This document shows positions 47,705 through 62,100 of a stretch of 64,000 nt of DNA, in pieces. The notes under the pieces are model-generated. The model made no database searches and was not told where the DNA came from. It was given only the letters and a program-made list of their open reading frames with translations. Source of the stretch: Dioscorea cayenensis subsp. rotundata (taxonomy: Eukaryota; Streptophyta; Magnoliopsida; Dioscoreales; Dioscoreaceae); assembly GCF_009730915.1 (NCBI RefSeq), contig NC_052487.1:496001-560000 (forward strand), in the 5' to 3' direction. The translations under genes were made by a program, and so were the position numbers. Numbering within the stretch: the first letter of the stretch is position 1; the number at the start of each line of letters is the position of its first letter.

Positions 47705-50700
47705 ATGAAGCATTCTATTGGAAATGGATTGCTCCAACAAGCAATATGTCAGCCCTCTGTTGTAGATGCTAGTATAAGAACTCACCCGGGACCCTCTTCA
47801 AGCTTGGTCCCCGGAGTTTCGTCTGGGTCCAGCAGGGTGAATCATGCCGCAAATCGCACAAGGAATCCACTGCTCCGCACCAAATTTGTTGATATTCCTC
47901 TGACTGCGGCAAAGACTAGTTCTTGGTCATCTTCTTTGAACCGAGCCTTCCATAAGGCAGCTTTCATGGTTCCTCGTGCTGTTATAGCTGCCGATCCTCC
48001 TTCAGAGGTGATTTCTTTTGTCACATGTTCCTGATTTTTATTTTTATTTTTATTGATCCCACATTAGATTATATATATATATATATATATATTGAATTAG
48101 CGATGAGAGATTTAGTGTTGGTAGAGGCTTTGGCCTTAGATGCTGCTGAAGAGAACTTCTAAAGTAGAAAACAACTATACTGTCTTTATTAAAAATAGGC
48201 TAATGTCATCTGTTAATTTGGAAATATCTGGATGGTGGAGATAAAAGTCAGTCAATTTGCTTGCATATCTTCATTAAAAGAGGGAATCTTGAATCTTTTC
48301 TAACATTTTCTATGTTTGGATCCCAGCTTGGGGGAAAATTTGTCCTTGAAGAAAACACTGAACTACAGGTATTTCACATTTGTTGTCATTCTTGAACAAT
48401 GCTTGAAAGCGGATCTCTTCTTATTATGTATGACAACACCATTCTTCCTTGTATATGAACAGGTGGCTGTTACCACCCCAAGTTCTGGATCACTTTTGCA
48501 AGTTGATTTGCAGGTCACCAATAGCAGTGCCTCCCTAATTCTTCACTGGGGTGTATTACGTCGTAGAACTAAGTAAGGCCAGTTGTAATGGTGTATCTCT
48601 TTTGTCAGATGATTCATGGGTGTATTACACCATATCTTGGTTTTCATCCAGGGATTGGAAACTTCCTTCTCGACACCCTAATGGAACAACAGTGTACAAA
48701 AAAAAGGCTCTTAGAACACCCTTCCAGAAAGTAAGTTTTTAAACAGGATTGCAATGTTTTTAAAAGTGATATTAATGAACCCAGGATAGTTTAGATGTAT
48801 GCATGGTATGGTTTTCATATACACTGATTATAATTGTTTCACCTCTTTGTAGTCTGGTCCAAACTCATCACTCAGAATAGAGATTGATGATCCTGAAGCA
48901 CAGGCCATAGAGTTTCTTATATTTGATGAAGCACAGAACAAATGGTTAGTTTGTTGAAACTGTGTGATCTCCTAATAATCCGCCAATCATGATGTTTTTT
49001 AATCCCTCTTGTCTTCTTAAAGGTTCAAAAACAATGGCCAGAACTTCCAAATTCAGTTGTCAGGAAAAGCCCCACGTATTTCCAGTCGTGCAGTCACTGA
49101 AGAACCGAATGTCTCAGTACCAGAAGATCTTGTACAGCTTCATGCATATCTCAGGTGGGAGAAGAAGGGGAGACAAATGTACACACCAGAACAAGAAAAG
49201 GCAAGTTCTTTCATGTTCATGTAGGTTCTTTATGATGTTTTTCCTTGGTATCATCTCTTATAGCTAGAAGCAACTAGGGCAACTACTTCTGCATTACATT
49301 GATTAAGCACTGTTGTGTCTTTTTTATATTATTGTCATTATTGTTACTTATTGAATCTTTTTTTTTAAACAAGAAAAGATGGGACCATAATGGTCCTTCT
49401 AGATTTGAACTATTAATGGCTAAATCATGTGTTAGAGGCAAATCAACCAAACACATAGTTGCTTTAATAATGTCCTTTCACCTCTGGGAATTGAGAACAT
49501 TATCTCCAATAGGATCAACTTTAGGGCACTTGATGTCAAAATTATGGCTTAATATTCTTGTTTTTCTAATTATCGCCTTTAGGTATATCACATGAACAAC
49601 TAGATGTGGGAGCTGTTGTGTTATGGGACCATCACATCCTTTAAAAATGATAATCATCCTATCGGCATTTTTATATGGTTATTTGTGGTTCATGTGCTAA
49701 TGACAATTAGTAATTCAGTGAGATTTCAAAACATTCTTCCCTGGAATAACCTTAGTATGTGAAATTCTTCCTAATTTCTAGGAGGAGTACGAAGCAGCTA
49801 GAAGTGAGCTACTACAGGAAATTGCTAGAGGTACTTCAGTTGAGAAACTTCGTGAGAAATTGAAAAAGTCTGATGCTAATGTTGGAGGAGATGATGTTGT
49901 GAGTCCCCATACTCCAGTAAGTGAAATACCAAAGGACCTTGTTCAAGTTCAGGCCTATATCCGGTGGGAGAAAGCTGGGAAACCAGATTATCCTCCAGAG
50001 AAACAAGCGGTACTGCTTGATACTCCCACATTTTAGCAATTTGTTGTGAATTTTCATGATGAAAATTGTCGGTGATATTAAACCTTAACTTCGGCAATAT
50101 TTGTGGAATAGATGGAATTTGAGGAAGCAAGAAAAGACCTTAAGCGTGAGTTAGATAAAGGGATTTCTCTTGCTGAACTTCGGGAAAGGATTTTGAAAGG
50201 AAGTGTTCAGACTGAAGTCTCCAAGCAACTGAAGACTAGAAAGTATTTCACTGTGGAAAGAATCCAACGAAAGAAAAGGGACACTTCACTTCTTATCAAC
50301 AAATATTCTTCTAAACCGGATGAAGTGAAAATTTCTCCCTCAACTCGAGCTCCAACAGGTTTAGAACTCTATGCAAAGGGTATAGAAGATCGTGACAGTG
50401 GTCATGTTCTGAATAGAAAGCTTTTTAAGTTGGGGGACAAGGAGCTTATGGTCAGTTCTATGAAACCTTTGTTTAACACTGTTTTTCTTTTATGCTGTGT
50501 AATGCGCAAGATTCCTCTAAACTGTTTTTCTGGTTTTTGTGCAATTAAGGTACTTGTCACCAATCCTCACGGTAAAACAAAGGTTAACTTCATTACTAAT
50601 TATGAAGGGCCACTTATTCTTCATTGGGCCTTGTCAAAAATGAATGCTGAGGAATGGCTGGTCAGTGTCAAAATTTATCTTCCCTTGTATTTTTCCTGAT

Positions 50701-51333
50701 CTGCTTAAAGTTAAAATATGAGTTGGAGGTAGTGCATTCAACACATTCTAACCTGTCCTTCAAAACAATTTTTATGATATGCAGGCACCACCCTTAAGTG
50801 CAGTACCTGAGGGTTCAGTTTTGCTGAACAATGCATGTGAGACCCCATTTGCTGAGGCTTCTTCTTCTGATTTATTTGTTGAGGTTTCCTCTACTGGTTC
50901 ATCCCCATTTGCTGAGGCTTCCTCTACTGATCCATTTGTTGAGGTTTCCTCTACTGGTTCATTCTACCAGGTACTAGTTCCCTTCTTTCCTTTCCTTTTT
51001 GTGGTTAAGGTGTGCTGGGATTGAAATTTCCTGGAATGCAGAACATATGGTTGAGATGTTGTTTCTTATAGAAGGTGGTTAACCCACTAATTTTGGTTTG
51101 ATGGAAGCCCATCAACTCTAGAATCTAGATTGAAAAGTGAAAAGGATATCTATTTTAAGGGTAGAACTCATAATTTGCACTTTGTTTTATGTTTCAGACT
51201 GTTGAGCTAGAGATTGATAAAACAGAATTCACTGGCTTGTCATTTGTTCTTCTGGCTGATGGGAACTGGATAAAGAATGGCGGCTCTGACTTCCATATTG
51301 ATTTCATAAGTGAAACTATCAGAATACCTAAGG

Positions 51334-51382
<49 letters not shown>

Positions 51383-54300
51383 AATGTATTTTATACATAT
51401 GTCAAGTTGCTGAAAACTCACTTTCATATTTAAGGTTGCTGAGGGTGGAAAAGGTACTGCAAAAGCTTTGCTGGAGAAAATAGTAGAATCGGAGCCTGAA
51501 GCCCAAAAGTCCTTTATGCACAGGTCAAGCATTCTTAAAGCTCTTAATATTTTCAAAACGAATGCTATTTTCTGTTATTATTTTGTTTCCTCCCACAGTT
51601 TTAGTGCTTACTACATGAAAAGTAAAATTTAAGGGTTGGATAAGCTGTTTCTTCATTGAACTGGTAAAATAATTACTCTCTGTAAAAGGAGATCAATGAG
51701 CTATTCTATAGAATTAATAAAATCTCCTAAAGAATCTTTGTTCTACTTGACTAATTTTATAGGTAAATTGAAAAGTTTAAAGATATCTTGGCTTTGTGGC
51801 CACTGAATGTTTATATAAAAGTTCTTATTAATGGCTTTACCTATTTTTGTCCAATTCGTGGTGAAGGTTTAGGCAGACTGTGGTAGACTCTACCCTTGGT
51901 TTTGCAAATAAGGGACCAAGTTCTATTTTCCTGCAGATTTAATATTGCAGCAGACCTCACAGAGCAAGCTAAAGATGCTGGGGAGTTAGGTCTTGCTGGA
52001 TTACTTGTGTGGATGAGATTTATGGCTACAAGACAACTCATATGGAATAAGAACTACAATGTGAAGCCACGGTGTGCACCTTCCCAAGATTTTTAAGTTT
52101 TTACGACTTTTATATTATGTCTATAAGTTTGCATGAGATACTGACCAAAGCTCTTGCGAATGATCATGTTTAATCTCTATATTGGCATTTACGATGGCAG
52201 TGAAATTAGTAAAGCCCAAGACAGGCTTACAGACATGCTGCAGAATTTGTATAGCACTTGCCCCCAGCACAGGGAGATCTTGCGAATGATCATGTCCACT
52301 GTTGGACGTGGGGGTGAAGGTGATGTTGGGCAGCGTATCCGGGATGAAATTTTGGTGATCCAGGTAAGTTCGCCCTCCGCAGATTTGCTAGTTCATTTTC
52401 ATTTGTCAAAGCAGTTGATTTGCTTAGAGTTGTGGTGTTTTGCTTTATGAGACATGCATAAGTATAATTTTTTGTTATTCAGAGAAATAATGACTGCAAG
52501 GGTGGGATGATGGAAGAATGGCATCAGAAACTACATAATAACACTAGCCCTGATGATGTGGTGATCTGCCAGGTGAAATGACACATGTAATCTTTTTGAT
52601 GGTGCTGGGCTGTTTACACTCTACATCTTCATGAATGACTTATTTCCTTACAGGCACTTATTGATTATATACAAAATGATTTTGATATCAATGCTTACTG
52701 GAGCACGTTAAATATGAATGGGATAACAAAGGAACGACTGCTGAGTTATGATCGAGCCATTCATTCTGAACCACACTTCAGAAGGGACCAAAAGGAAGGA
52801 CTTCTACGGGATCTAGGACACTACATGAGAACTTTAAAGGTCAGTTGATTTTCTGAGCATATCTTTAATGACAAATATTAAGTAGTAGAATATGTGGATG
52901 GTCTAGACAGGTAATTCAGCTCGAAGACGATGCTGGAATTATGTGTTTATTTTACTGTTTTCTCCATTTGTTTCTGTGTTTTTTCATGGGTGTCATCCTT
53001 TTTTTGCAACTAAACGTCTATGATCTACCCTTAGGCAGTTCACTCAGGTGCTGATCTAGAGTCTGCTATAGCAACCTGCATGGGCTATAGTTCTGAGGTA
53101 ACCCTTATTTCTGCAGGCCTAACCAAATATCTTTTGTTAATGGCACTATACTGAAACTATTTTCTCAGGGCCAAGGCTTCATGGTTGGTGTTAAGATAAA
53201 TCCCATAAGAGGTCTGCCTTCTGGATTTCCGGTATTCTTCTAAAACCCTCTCTAGAACATTCTGTAACTGCCAAGACACCGTATATGATTATAGAATGAT
53301 TTAACAGGAACTTCTAAAATATATACTAGATCATGTCGAAGACCAAAAGGTGGAAGCTCTGCTTGATGTGAGTCACTATACCATCTCCCAGTCCTCATTG
53401 GCAAATCTTTGAGTTTTAATCTGAGTCAGTATGTTTTTCTTGTTTAACCATGGTCTTTCAGGGCTTACTTGAGGCACGGCAGGAGCTTCGACCTCTCTTG
53501 CTTAATTCACACGAACGTCTGAAAGATCTTATATTTCTGGATATTGCTCTTGATTCTACTGTTAGGACCGCAATCGAGAGGGGATATGAAGAACTCGACA
53601 ATGCTGGACCTGAGGTCTTTAGAAAGAAGCCTTTTCATGTTGCTTACTCATTTCGTCTTTGCTTTAGCTATTAGCTAATGAAATCAAACTCGTCTTTTGG
53701 CTCTCTTGCAGAAAATTATGTACTTTATCACTTTAGTTCTTGAAAATCTTGGATTGTCTTCAGATAATAATGAGGATCTCATATACTGCTTGAAGGTACT
53801 GCTGCAATTACTTTGTTCCCGCAATTTCTTTTGAACAGCTTCTTCATGAAATTGCTGTGCTCATAGCTTTTGTTCATTGTTTTATGATATTCATTGCAAA
53901 ATGTAGGTTTACTTTCTGATGTTCTCTTGAAACCATGTTTCTAATCAGTAAGACATGCTTATGGACTATGACATTTAAAGCAGTTACTTCAATAATAACT
54001 CTCACTTATACGTTTGCAAAAGTGTAACTATTCTATCAATATCCCTCTATGATATACTGTTTATCATTTTGATTTGTGATGTAGAAAAGAGTGACTCTTT
54101 TGGTATCAAGGGGTGGTATAATGCACTGGAAATGGCCAAGAAGAAAGATGATCACTGGGCGCTATATGCAAAGTCATTTCTTGACAGAACAAGACTTGCT
54201 CTAGCAAGCAAGGCAGAGCACTACCATCAAATTCTACAGCCTTCTGCTGAATACCTTGGATCCTTGCTCGGAGTTGATGAATGGGCTGTAAGTATTTTCA

Positions 54301-57300
54301 AAGTATGTTATTGTTATAGCTTAACTTATAATCTGCTTCTCATATGTACGTGTCATCAGGTTAACTTATTTACTGAAGAAATCATCCGGTCTGGATCTGC
54401 TGCTTCTTTGTCAGCTCTAGTTAACCGACTCGATCCTGTTCTTCGAAAAGTGGCAAATCTTGGAAGGTATGTAAGATGCCCTTTTAATTAACCAAACATA
54501 CCTACCATCACAGGATATAGGAAAATAACATTCTAACTCATGTATTTAGCTTCCTATGTTGAAGTTGTTAACTGTTCCCCCTTATCTAGAACTCAGCGTC
54601 ATTGGCTATTTTCTAATAGTTATAATCAATTGCATCATCCTGATGTTAATACAAGTGACTCTGACAGTTGGCAGGTTATAAGCCCAGTTGAAGTTGTGGG
54701 ATACGTGGCCGTTGTTGATGAATTGCTTACCGTTCAGAATAGATCTTATGAGAGACCCACTATTTTAGTGGCAAGAAGTGTCAAAGGTGAGGAAGAAATT
54801 CCAGATGGTACAGTCGCAGTGTTGACACCTGATATGCCTGATGTTCTTTCTCATGTTTCCGTGCGGGCAAGAAACGGCAAGGTAAAATGTTTTTGTTGAT
54901 TCATCGCAATTCAAAAGCTTCGCTGTTTTTCCTTTTCTCCTTAATTTTATGACTAGTCCTGATTCCTGAAGTTGGTCATAATGTAATGGTTGGTGTCTGG
55001 GTTTTAAACTTGCTCCATTGCAGGTTTGCTTTGCTACGTGCTTTGATCCCAATATTCTTTCAGACCTACAAAGAAATGAAGGAAAGCTATTTCACCTAAA
55101 ACCAACTTCCGCTGATATTATTTATAGGTTAGTAGAACCTCGATTTCTGTTAGTTGGTGTCAAGAAACTTCTGATGATAAATCCATGTTTTCTTTGTTAT
55201 TTGTTCCATGATGAACCAGTCAGTTCTGATCTCTCTTTTTGCTGGAAATATGTAAATATGTACTATGTTCAGTATACTTAGTGTAAACTTATCTTTTTCC
55301 CTCATTTTGAGTCCTCCAGTGAAACAAAGGAGAGTGACCTGTCTAAAGGAACTTCCCCAACAGCAAAAGTTGATCAGTCCACACCATCCATTAGTTTGGT
55401 CAAGAAGCAGTTTGCTGGCAGATATGCTATATCTTCTGAGGAATTCAGCAGTGAAATGGTTAGCATTTCAAGTTACTTCGAAATTAAAACTTTCTTCTTA
55501 TTTCTCAATCTATTTAATTTTATGAGATACCATCCTGACGACAATTTTAGAAGAGGATTACATTTTTATTATTGTTTTTGCGACCTATTGCTAAATTACC
55601 CATTTAATTTAGGTTGGGGCCAAATCACGGAATATTGCATACCTCAAAGGAAAAGTACCTTCTTGGGTTGGAATTCCTACTTCCGTAGCTCTGCCTTTTG
55701 GCGTTTTTGAGAGGGTACTTTCAGATAAAGTAAACCAGGTAGGTCATGTCTTTATGTTATCAGTTTTGTTTTACTTGATGTTATGTTATTTTTGCTATTA
55801 TGTTGCTTTGACATATATTCTCTTATTAGGAATTCCAATTGGTTCTATGTAAGACTATTGTGAGAATTTATTAGCTTGCAATCTTTATGGGATGATTTTA
55901 GTTGATATGTATTGTTACTATTTTATTTGCTCATGAATTTTACTTGCATCACAGGCAGTGGCTGACGATATAAAGATGCTTAAGACAAAGTTGGGAAAAG
56001 GAGAATTTGGTGTTCTTAGTGATATTCGCCAAACAGTGTTGAAGTTAGTGGCTCCACCACAATTGGTATGACCGTACGACCGAGGTCTTTGTTTTGACAT
56101 TTAACCAGGGGATTGCCCTTTGTTTTTCACATGCTTTAAAAATGAATAAGTTGAAATCGTCTTTTTGTTCATGTTACGCCACACAAGAACCATATTTTGG
56201 GAAGTGTCTGGTCAGCTATTCCTTGGGGTATATGCTCCAAATACCAACTTTTTCAGTAGTGATAGATTGCACACTTATTCCAAACGACCAAGATGCAACA
56301 TAATGTTAATGTGCTTGCTAGTGTCATAAATTATTGCTGGTCTTAGGGTGAGGCCATGAGGGATAGTAATTCTGTGCATGGTCTGCTGCAACTAATTTCC
56401 TAGAAAGATGTAAATTTTTATTTACCATTAGATGTTCACATGCATTGTGTGTGTGTGTGGGTGGTTAGACATTATATGCTGATAGCACTTAAAATCTCCT
56501 GTGAAGGTAATTTCATTTAATAATAGGAGAGTTTATATAACTCCCCAAGTTTCCTGTGATTAATTTTTTAGAATTCAATGGTGACTCGAGCAATACTGCA
56601 GGTGAAAGAGCTAAAGGAGAAAATGAAGAGTTCCAGCATGCCTTGGCCTGGTGATGAAGGTGAACACCGCTGGGAACAGGCATGGATTGCTATAAAAAAG
56701 GTCTGAAATTTTTCTCTTTTAAAGAGGAAGATGTATTCCGCACAATGTTTCTTTCTTTTGTTGGTGCAACTATTATGTTTTTTAAGTGATTGTCTTGATC
56801 TTGATTCACTCTTTACTAGTACTTTGCAATTCTATTAGTTATTATTTTAGGTTTAGTTACATATACCCATGCCCAAAGCAAGGTATGCATCATTCCAATT
56901 TGAAACTAATATGGTTTCATATTTACCTTTTATTCTTATGCCTATAGTCACGTGGGATGTATATTCTTGAATCCATCTTTGTATAGCTTCGCTCAGTAGC
57001 TCTCTTGTTCAGGTGTGGGCTTCAAAATGGAATGAAAGAGCATATTTCAGCACCCGGAAAGTAAAGTTAGATCACGACTATCTTTGTATGGCCGTCCTGG
57101 TTCAAGAAATAATAAGTGCTGACTATGCATTTGTCATCCATACTACAAATCCATCCACTGGAGACTCATCAGAGATATATGCTGAGGTTTGTTTACCAAG
57201 GCTACTTTGTCATCATTGGTTTCATTTTTCGCCAAGGATAAATTTGTTCTCCATTATGTAGGTGGTAAGAGGCCTTGGGGAGACTCTTGTGGGAGCTTAT

Positions 57301-57836
57301 CCAGGCCGTGCGCTGAGCTTCACGGCAAAGAAAAATGACCTCAACCATCCCTATGTATGTCTATGCTATGATGCTTATTAAGTTGCATGGATCTTTTGTG
57401 CTCACTGTAACATTCCATCCTCACTATTCATGTATAGGTGTTGGGCTACCCGAGCAAACCAATTGGTCTTTTCATAAGACAGTCCATTATTTTCCGCTCA
57501 GATTCTAATGGGGAGGATTTAGAAGGTTATGCCGGTGCCGGCCTTTATGATAGGTTAGTAGTACCTCTTTGGTTTTAATTTATTTTGTATGAATCCCCAT
57601 TTCAGATATCAATAATCAAGTGTTAATGCAGTGTACCCATGGATGAAGAAGAGGAGGTGGTGCTCGATTACACATCTGATCCACTGATCATGGATTCAAA
57701 TTTCCGGCAATCTATCCTTTCCAGCATTGCCCGTGCTGGGAGTGCAATTGAGGAGCTCTACGGCTCTCCACAAGACATTGAAGGAGTTGTCAAGGATGGA
57801 AAGATTTATGTTGTCCAAACTAGACCACAAATGTGA
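47705..57836 (+). CDS. GWD1: Alpha-glucan water dikinase, chloroplastic (starch R1 / SEX1)
   Basis: Plastid enzyme that phosphorylates glucosyl C6 of starch using the beta-phosphate of ATP, opening granules to degrading enzymes. I joined 33 exons, first 47705-48007 and last 57632-57836, into one frame of 1517 codons, slightly longer than most GWD1 proteins. A Ser-rich transit peptide leads into two starch-binding (CBM45-type) modules, each with a QAYIRWE or HAYLRWE motif and conserved Trp. The middle contains NKNYNVKPREISKAQDRLTD and MMEEWHQKLHNNTSPDD. The phosphohistidine domain has DMPDVLSHVSVRARN, with the catalytic histidine at about residue 1120. The C-terminal nucleotide-binding domain contains SDSNGEDLEGYAGAGLYDS and ends VVQTRPQM. 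Exon 6 ends in a GC donor (49201). Exon 10 carries a 60-bp in-frame tandem duplication. A (CT)n(CA)n microsatellite sits in intron 11. Confidence 0.97.
50843..50962 (+). repeat. In-frame 60-bp tandem duplication in GWD1 exon 10
   Basis: Two copies with a period of exactly 60 bp encode PFAEASSSDLFVEVSSTGSS followed by PFAEASSTDPFVEVSSTGSF (residues about 515-554). The few differences are base substitutions. The segment is Ser/Thr/Glu-rich, lies just after the second starch-binding module and replaces what is normally a short linker. Confidence 0.9.
51333..51379 (+). repeat. Compound (CT)n(CA)n microsatellite in GWD1 intron 11
   Basis: About nine CT units run into about fourteen CA units directly after the intron donor; this is a likely length-variable marker. 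Confidence 0.9.
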
Positions 57837-59192
57837 TCAAGTAGTTGTTCATTTGGCTTTCAGGTAAAGAATAAAAGTCTGCATATTAGTGGTGTATGAT
57901 AAACCTTGATATTACCTACATCACCAGATGTAAAACATTGATTCCTTGATCGCATTGGTGTTCTTGTTCTTGCTGAACAGCTTATGTAAAGCAAGACATA
58001 TATAATATATATACACACATACTTATAAAAGGACTGTTATATATACATTACTGAATGGTGATATGGAATAATATTTTTGAAGGCTTTGCTTGATTAATTA
58101 ATCAGTTGGTGTTGTATTAAGTTGTTTGAATAATATTTTTGAAAGCTTAGCTTAATTTAGTTGTTTGTTCTCTTGGAGGGAACTAAGAAGGGACCACCAC
58201 CACCATGAGTTTGTTGGTGGTTATCCCAGACAAGGAAGCACCAACTAATACTCTTATTTTTACCAACTGGTTATGAATTTAAAGAGTCACTATCCCCAAA
58301 CAACCACTGGCTTCTCTTGTGATTTTCTTCAACTCATTATATATATGTACATATATAATTTCAAATTATTAACAATATCCTGCCAGCTATGAATAACAAC
58401 AGCCATATTAAGGAAACTATAAGTAATTTCAGAACGATCTAGAAAAAGCCGCCGCCTCTTGATTTTAATTAACCTGTCACGTGCTATGCAATGATTCACG
58501 CTTTAACCGACAAACAAATCACATGCTGATGTAATAATCACAATAATACGGAGGGAAAAATTTGAAATTCAATTTCTTACCAATTACAATGAGGGTAATA
58601 ACGTCATTTTGGTCATTGTTTGTTAGAGCTTTGAAAGTGACTGTTGCTGGCCATTTGATTCCACTCTACCCTCTGGAGCTTGCTTGCTTGCTTGCTCTAT
58701 AAAGAGTCTCCGAGTCACCCCACATTCTTCACTCCGGTCACCGTCCGAAACCCTCATCTTTCTTCTCTAACACGCCCTCTTCTTTTCTCCAACGCCAAGT
58801 CTCTTCTCTTTGTCTCGTTTCGCTCTCGAAGACTTCTACCTCCCCATTGGTCCTGGTCGAGATCGTCTCTGCTTCCCAATTTTCAAAGCCGATTTCAGCT
58901 GGAATCCGTGAATGGGTTCCTTCTTCCTCGAAAATCAGGTCAGATCTCATCCCAGAACCATGGTTTTCTCCCTAGATCTGTGATTCTCTTGGTTTTAAGG
59001 GTTTTCTTGAATCCATTCCTTTGATTCCTGGTTTTATGTTTGGTTTTCTTGAAATGATTCGATTCAATGTGTGTGTGTGTGTGTGTTTTTTTCCACGAAT
59101 CGGGATGTTCATCTTGGAAGTTTTATAATGATCTGTGTGATTTCTTTAGGAGAATGAGTGGGTTTAGGGTTTGATCGAGAGTGGGAGGAGAC
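57837..59192 (+). promoter_or_regulatory. Intergenic region with promoter and 5' leader of the GT14 gene
   Basis: The first part is the GWD1 3' UTR and AT-rich DNA. A TCACGTGC G-box-type core lies at about 58478. A TATA-like CTATAAAG at about 58696-58703, preceded by four TTGC/CTTG repeats, is a good core-promoter candidate about 490 bp above the ATG. A CT-rich leader follows, and a donor-like CAG/GTCAGA at about 58938 suggests a leader intron whose acceptor is near 59150. Confidence 0.5.
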
Positions 59193-62100
59193 ATGAAGCG
59201 GAGGAGCTCTCACTGTCGATGGATCAGAAAAGTCTTGGCGTTGCTCTTGCTGAGCTTCTGCACGGCGAGTTTGGTTCTAATGCAAGCGAATTACAGCCAT
59301 ATAACGATACTGAGTTCCTTAGTTTCGCATGAGGCGGTTGATCAGAAGCCAAAGATCGCCTTCCTTTTCATTGCGCGGAACCGGCTTCCGCTGGACTTGG
59401 TCTGGGATGCCTTCTTCAAGGTTGAACCATCCTCACCTCTCTTTTTGTTATTTATCTACATTTTTTCTTCTATTATTCTTAGAAATTTGATTTGTTAACG
59501 GAGCATTGAATACTTGTAGGGAGAGAAGGAGGGTAGGTTTTCAATTTATGTACATTCGAGGCCTGGCTTTCTATTCAATAAAGACACAACAAGGTCTGCT
59601 TACTTTTATGGCCGTCAGGTCAACAACAGTATACAGGTTCGTGATTTTATCATTTTAACTTATGTAGTATCTTAACCGGAGAATCAACCCTCAACTTATT
59701 AGACATCAATCATGAATATTGTCTATCATGCGCACACATGTGTTTTCCTTGATCATGAATCTTTGTTTCGTTCTGGCATTTTTTTTTTTTTAAAGTAATT
59801 GTGGATAGCCCACCATTTATTATTAGACAGTTATCATTTTGTGTGTGTGTGTGTGTATGTGACTATTTGAATATTTGGAGAGTGGCAGTAATTTAGTCAA
59901 TTTGTGTGCTCTTTATTACTTTTTCATGATTTGGTGTATTTTGTACTTCAACTAATTGCTGATGAATGCTTAGGGTATAATATTTTGCATTGTATAACTA
60001 ACATGTCCTTTTAAACCAATTTTGATCTCTGCTTAGGTGGACTGGGGCGAATCAAGCATGATTGAAGCGGAGCGTATTTTGCTTAGAAATGCACTCAAGG
60101 ATCCATTTAATGAGAGATTTGCTTTTGTATCTGATAGGTTTGATGTGTCTATCAAAAACATCATATGTTTTGTTCTTCCCTTTCAATAATCATGCTTAAC
60201 CATTCAGATTATTAATTGAAGTTCCATGTTTTCCATTAAGTTTCAGTTGCATGGCTTAATTATTTGCAATTTGTTGTGGACTTCAGTGAGTGCAAATATT
60301 TTATTTGTTAAAATTTTTAGAAATGTCTTGAAGAATCGTGAAACTTCTTAGTCAGTGTAGTTATGTTTTTTAAGACTTGTCTATTATACCATATGTTTAT
60401 TTTTAGTGACCTAATTCTCAAAATATTAAATGAATTGTGTATTTTTCACTTTTGCGTCTTGTCTTTTGGAGTTTCTTGATCACGAGCAACTATGAAATAT
60501 TTAGTATTTAGACATTAGGCATTAATTATTGTTGACTAATGTTACTTCTTTACTCTTGCAGTTGCATACCACTATATAATTTCAGTTATATATATGACTA
60601 CATAATGTCAACATCAACAAGCTACCTGGACAGGTATTCAGCATATTTTATTTTTGCACAGTTAATTCTTCTTTATCATTTGCTTTCTTTTGCCTTTTTA
60701 TATAATACTGAGGGTTTCAATTAATAATTTATTTGACCTCATCGATATCTAAAAATGACCCCCCGCACTTACATTTGACCTCTTACGATTTAAAAGAAAG
60801 ATGGATTAGGGAATTTTGAGGATCACGGGCTAAAACTAAAACAAAAATTATGTTTATAAACTGATGATTGAACTATTGTGAGGTAGCGGGACAAATAAAA
60901 GCATTTTACCCTATCCAACAAGGTTTATGTTTGGTTGTTAGGTTAGCCTCGTAACCCAGGGTTGCCACAAAGTTCCAGTCAAACATCCAAGGTTAGCCCA
61001 CTGATCTTTTTCTATAAGATTTAATTAATTTAATTAGTTAAATTTATATAATTTTTTTTTTTCTGAATTTATAATTTTAATAAACAACTATTGTCAAATA
61101 GAAAATTAAAATTCTAATCTAAAAATATTTATTTTAATTAGTATTAATTAATTGAAGTTAGGTCAAGTCGATATCAAAGTTTTCCTCCAAAACGATTTCA
61201 AATTTTCAAATCTTAACCCTAATATCTTTTAACATTCAACCAATCCACCCTTAAGGCTTAGGTAGATGTTGTGGGATAAATAATAACAAAAGGATACCAG
61301 TTACCTCTACTAGAAACCAATAGGAATAAAATGTTAACTGTGGGATGCTCCCTGTTGTGATGCCAAATATTAATTTCTGAAAATACCCTCATTAAAAGTG
61401 AAATTATTTATTATTTGGCAGGGTAAGTTGTGTGAGGTATAGATAATTTGTATACAAGAGACTTGCCCATGAAAATATTCGCAAACTTATATATGTGAAG
61501 TGTGAACAAATATTAATGGAATGGTCTATGCAAGTCTAGGTGGTTCCAAATTGCATGCTCTCACCAAATGTTCAGGACAATATACTGATTCTAAGTAGAG
61601 GTATAATGTTCTCTAACATCTGTGCGTCTAAGAGCATATATGAACATGTGATTTAGAAAATCTGAGGTATTCCTGGATCAAGAAAGATCTATCAAATAAT
61701 TGCAGGTTGAAGGTCTCAATTTCTTCATGCTCATAAATGGATGGGTTCTTCATTTCATTTTGTCCGTGTGATGAAAGAATTAACTATAAATGAAAGGATT
61801 CATATAATTTGATTACTTGAAAATGGATTTTTGTTCTGTGAAGTTGATGGGCTTCATCTTTCACATGTCCCAATTCAGTATGATAATATAATCCGCAACA
61901 TCTATATATGTTGATGTTCACTTGCTCATTCAGTAGGCTATGACTCTTGTAAGGTTTCTTATGTAAAAAAAAAAAAAAAATCTTAATTGTGACATTTTAA
62001 TGATTATAGGTTTCATAAGGCTTCTAGTTTGAGATTGATGGGATTAGGTCAAATTTAGGGGTTAACCCAAAGCTAAGTTTGAGTAAATATGGACTAACTC

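Noticed and set aside
51189-51413. Open frame ending in a His-Thr run
   Set aside because: It is GWD1 exon 11 read through into its (CT)n(CA)n intron.
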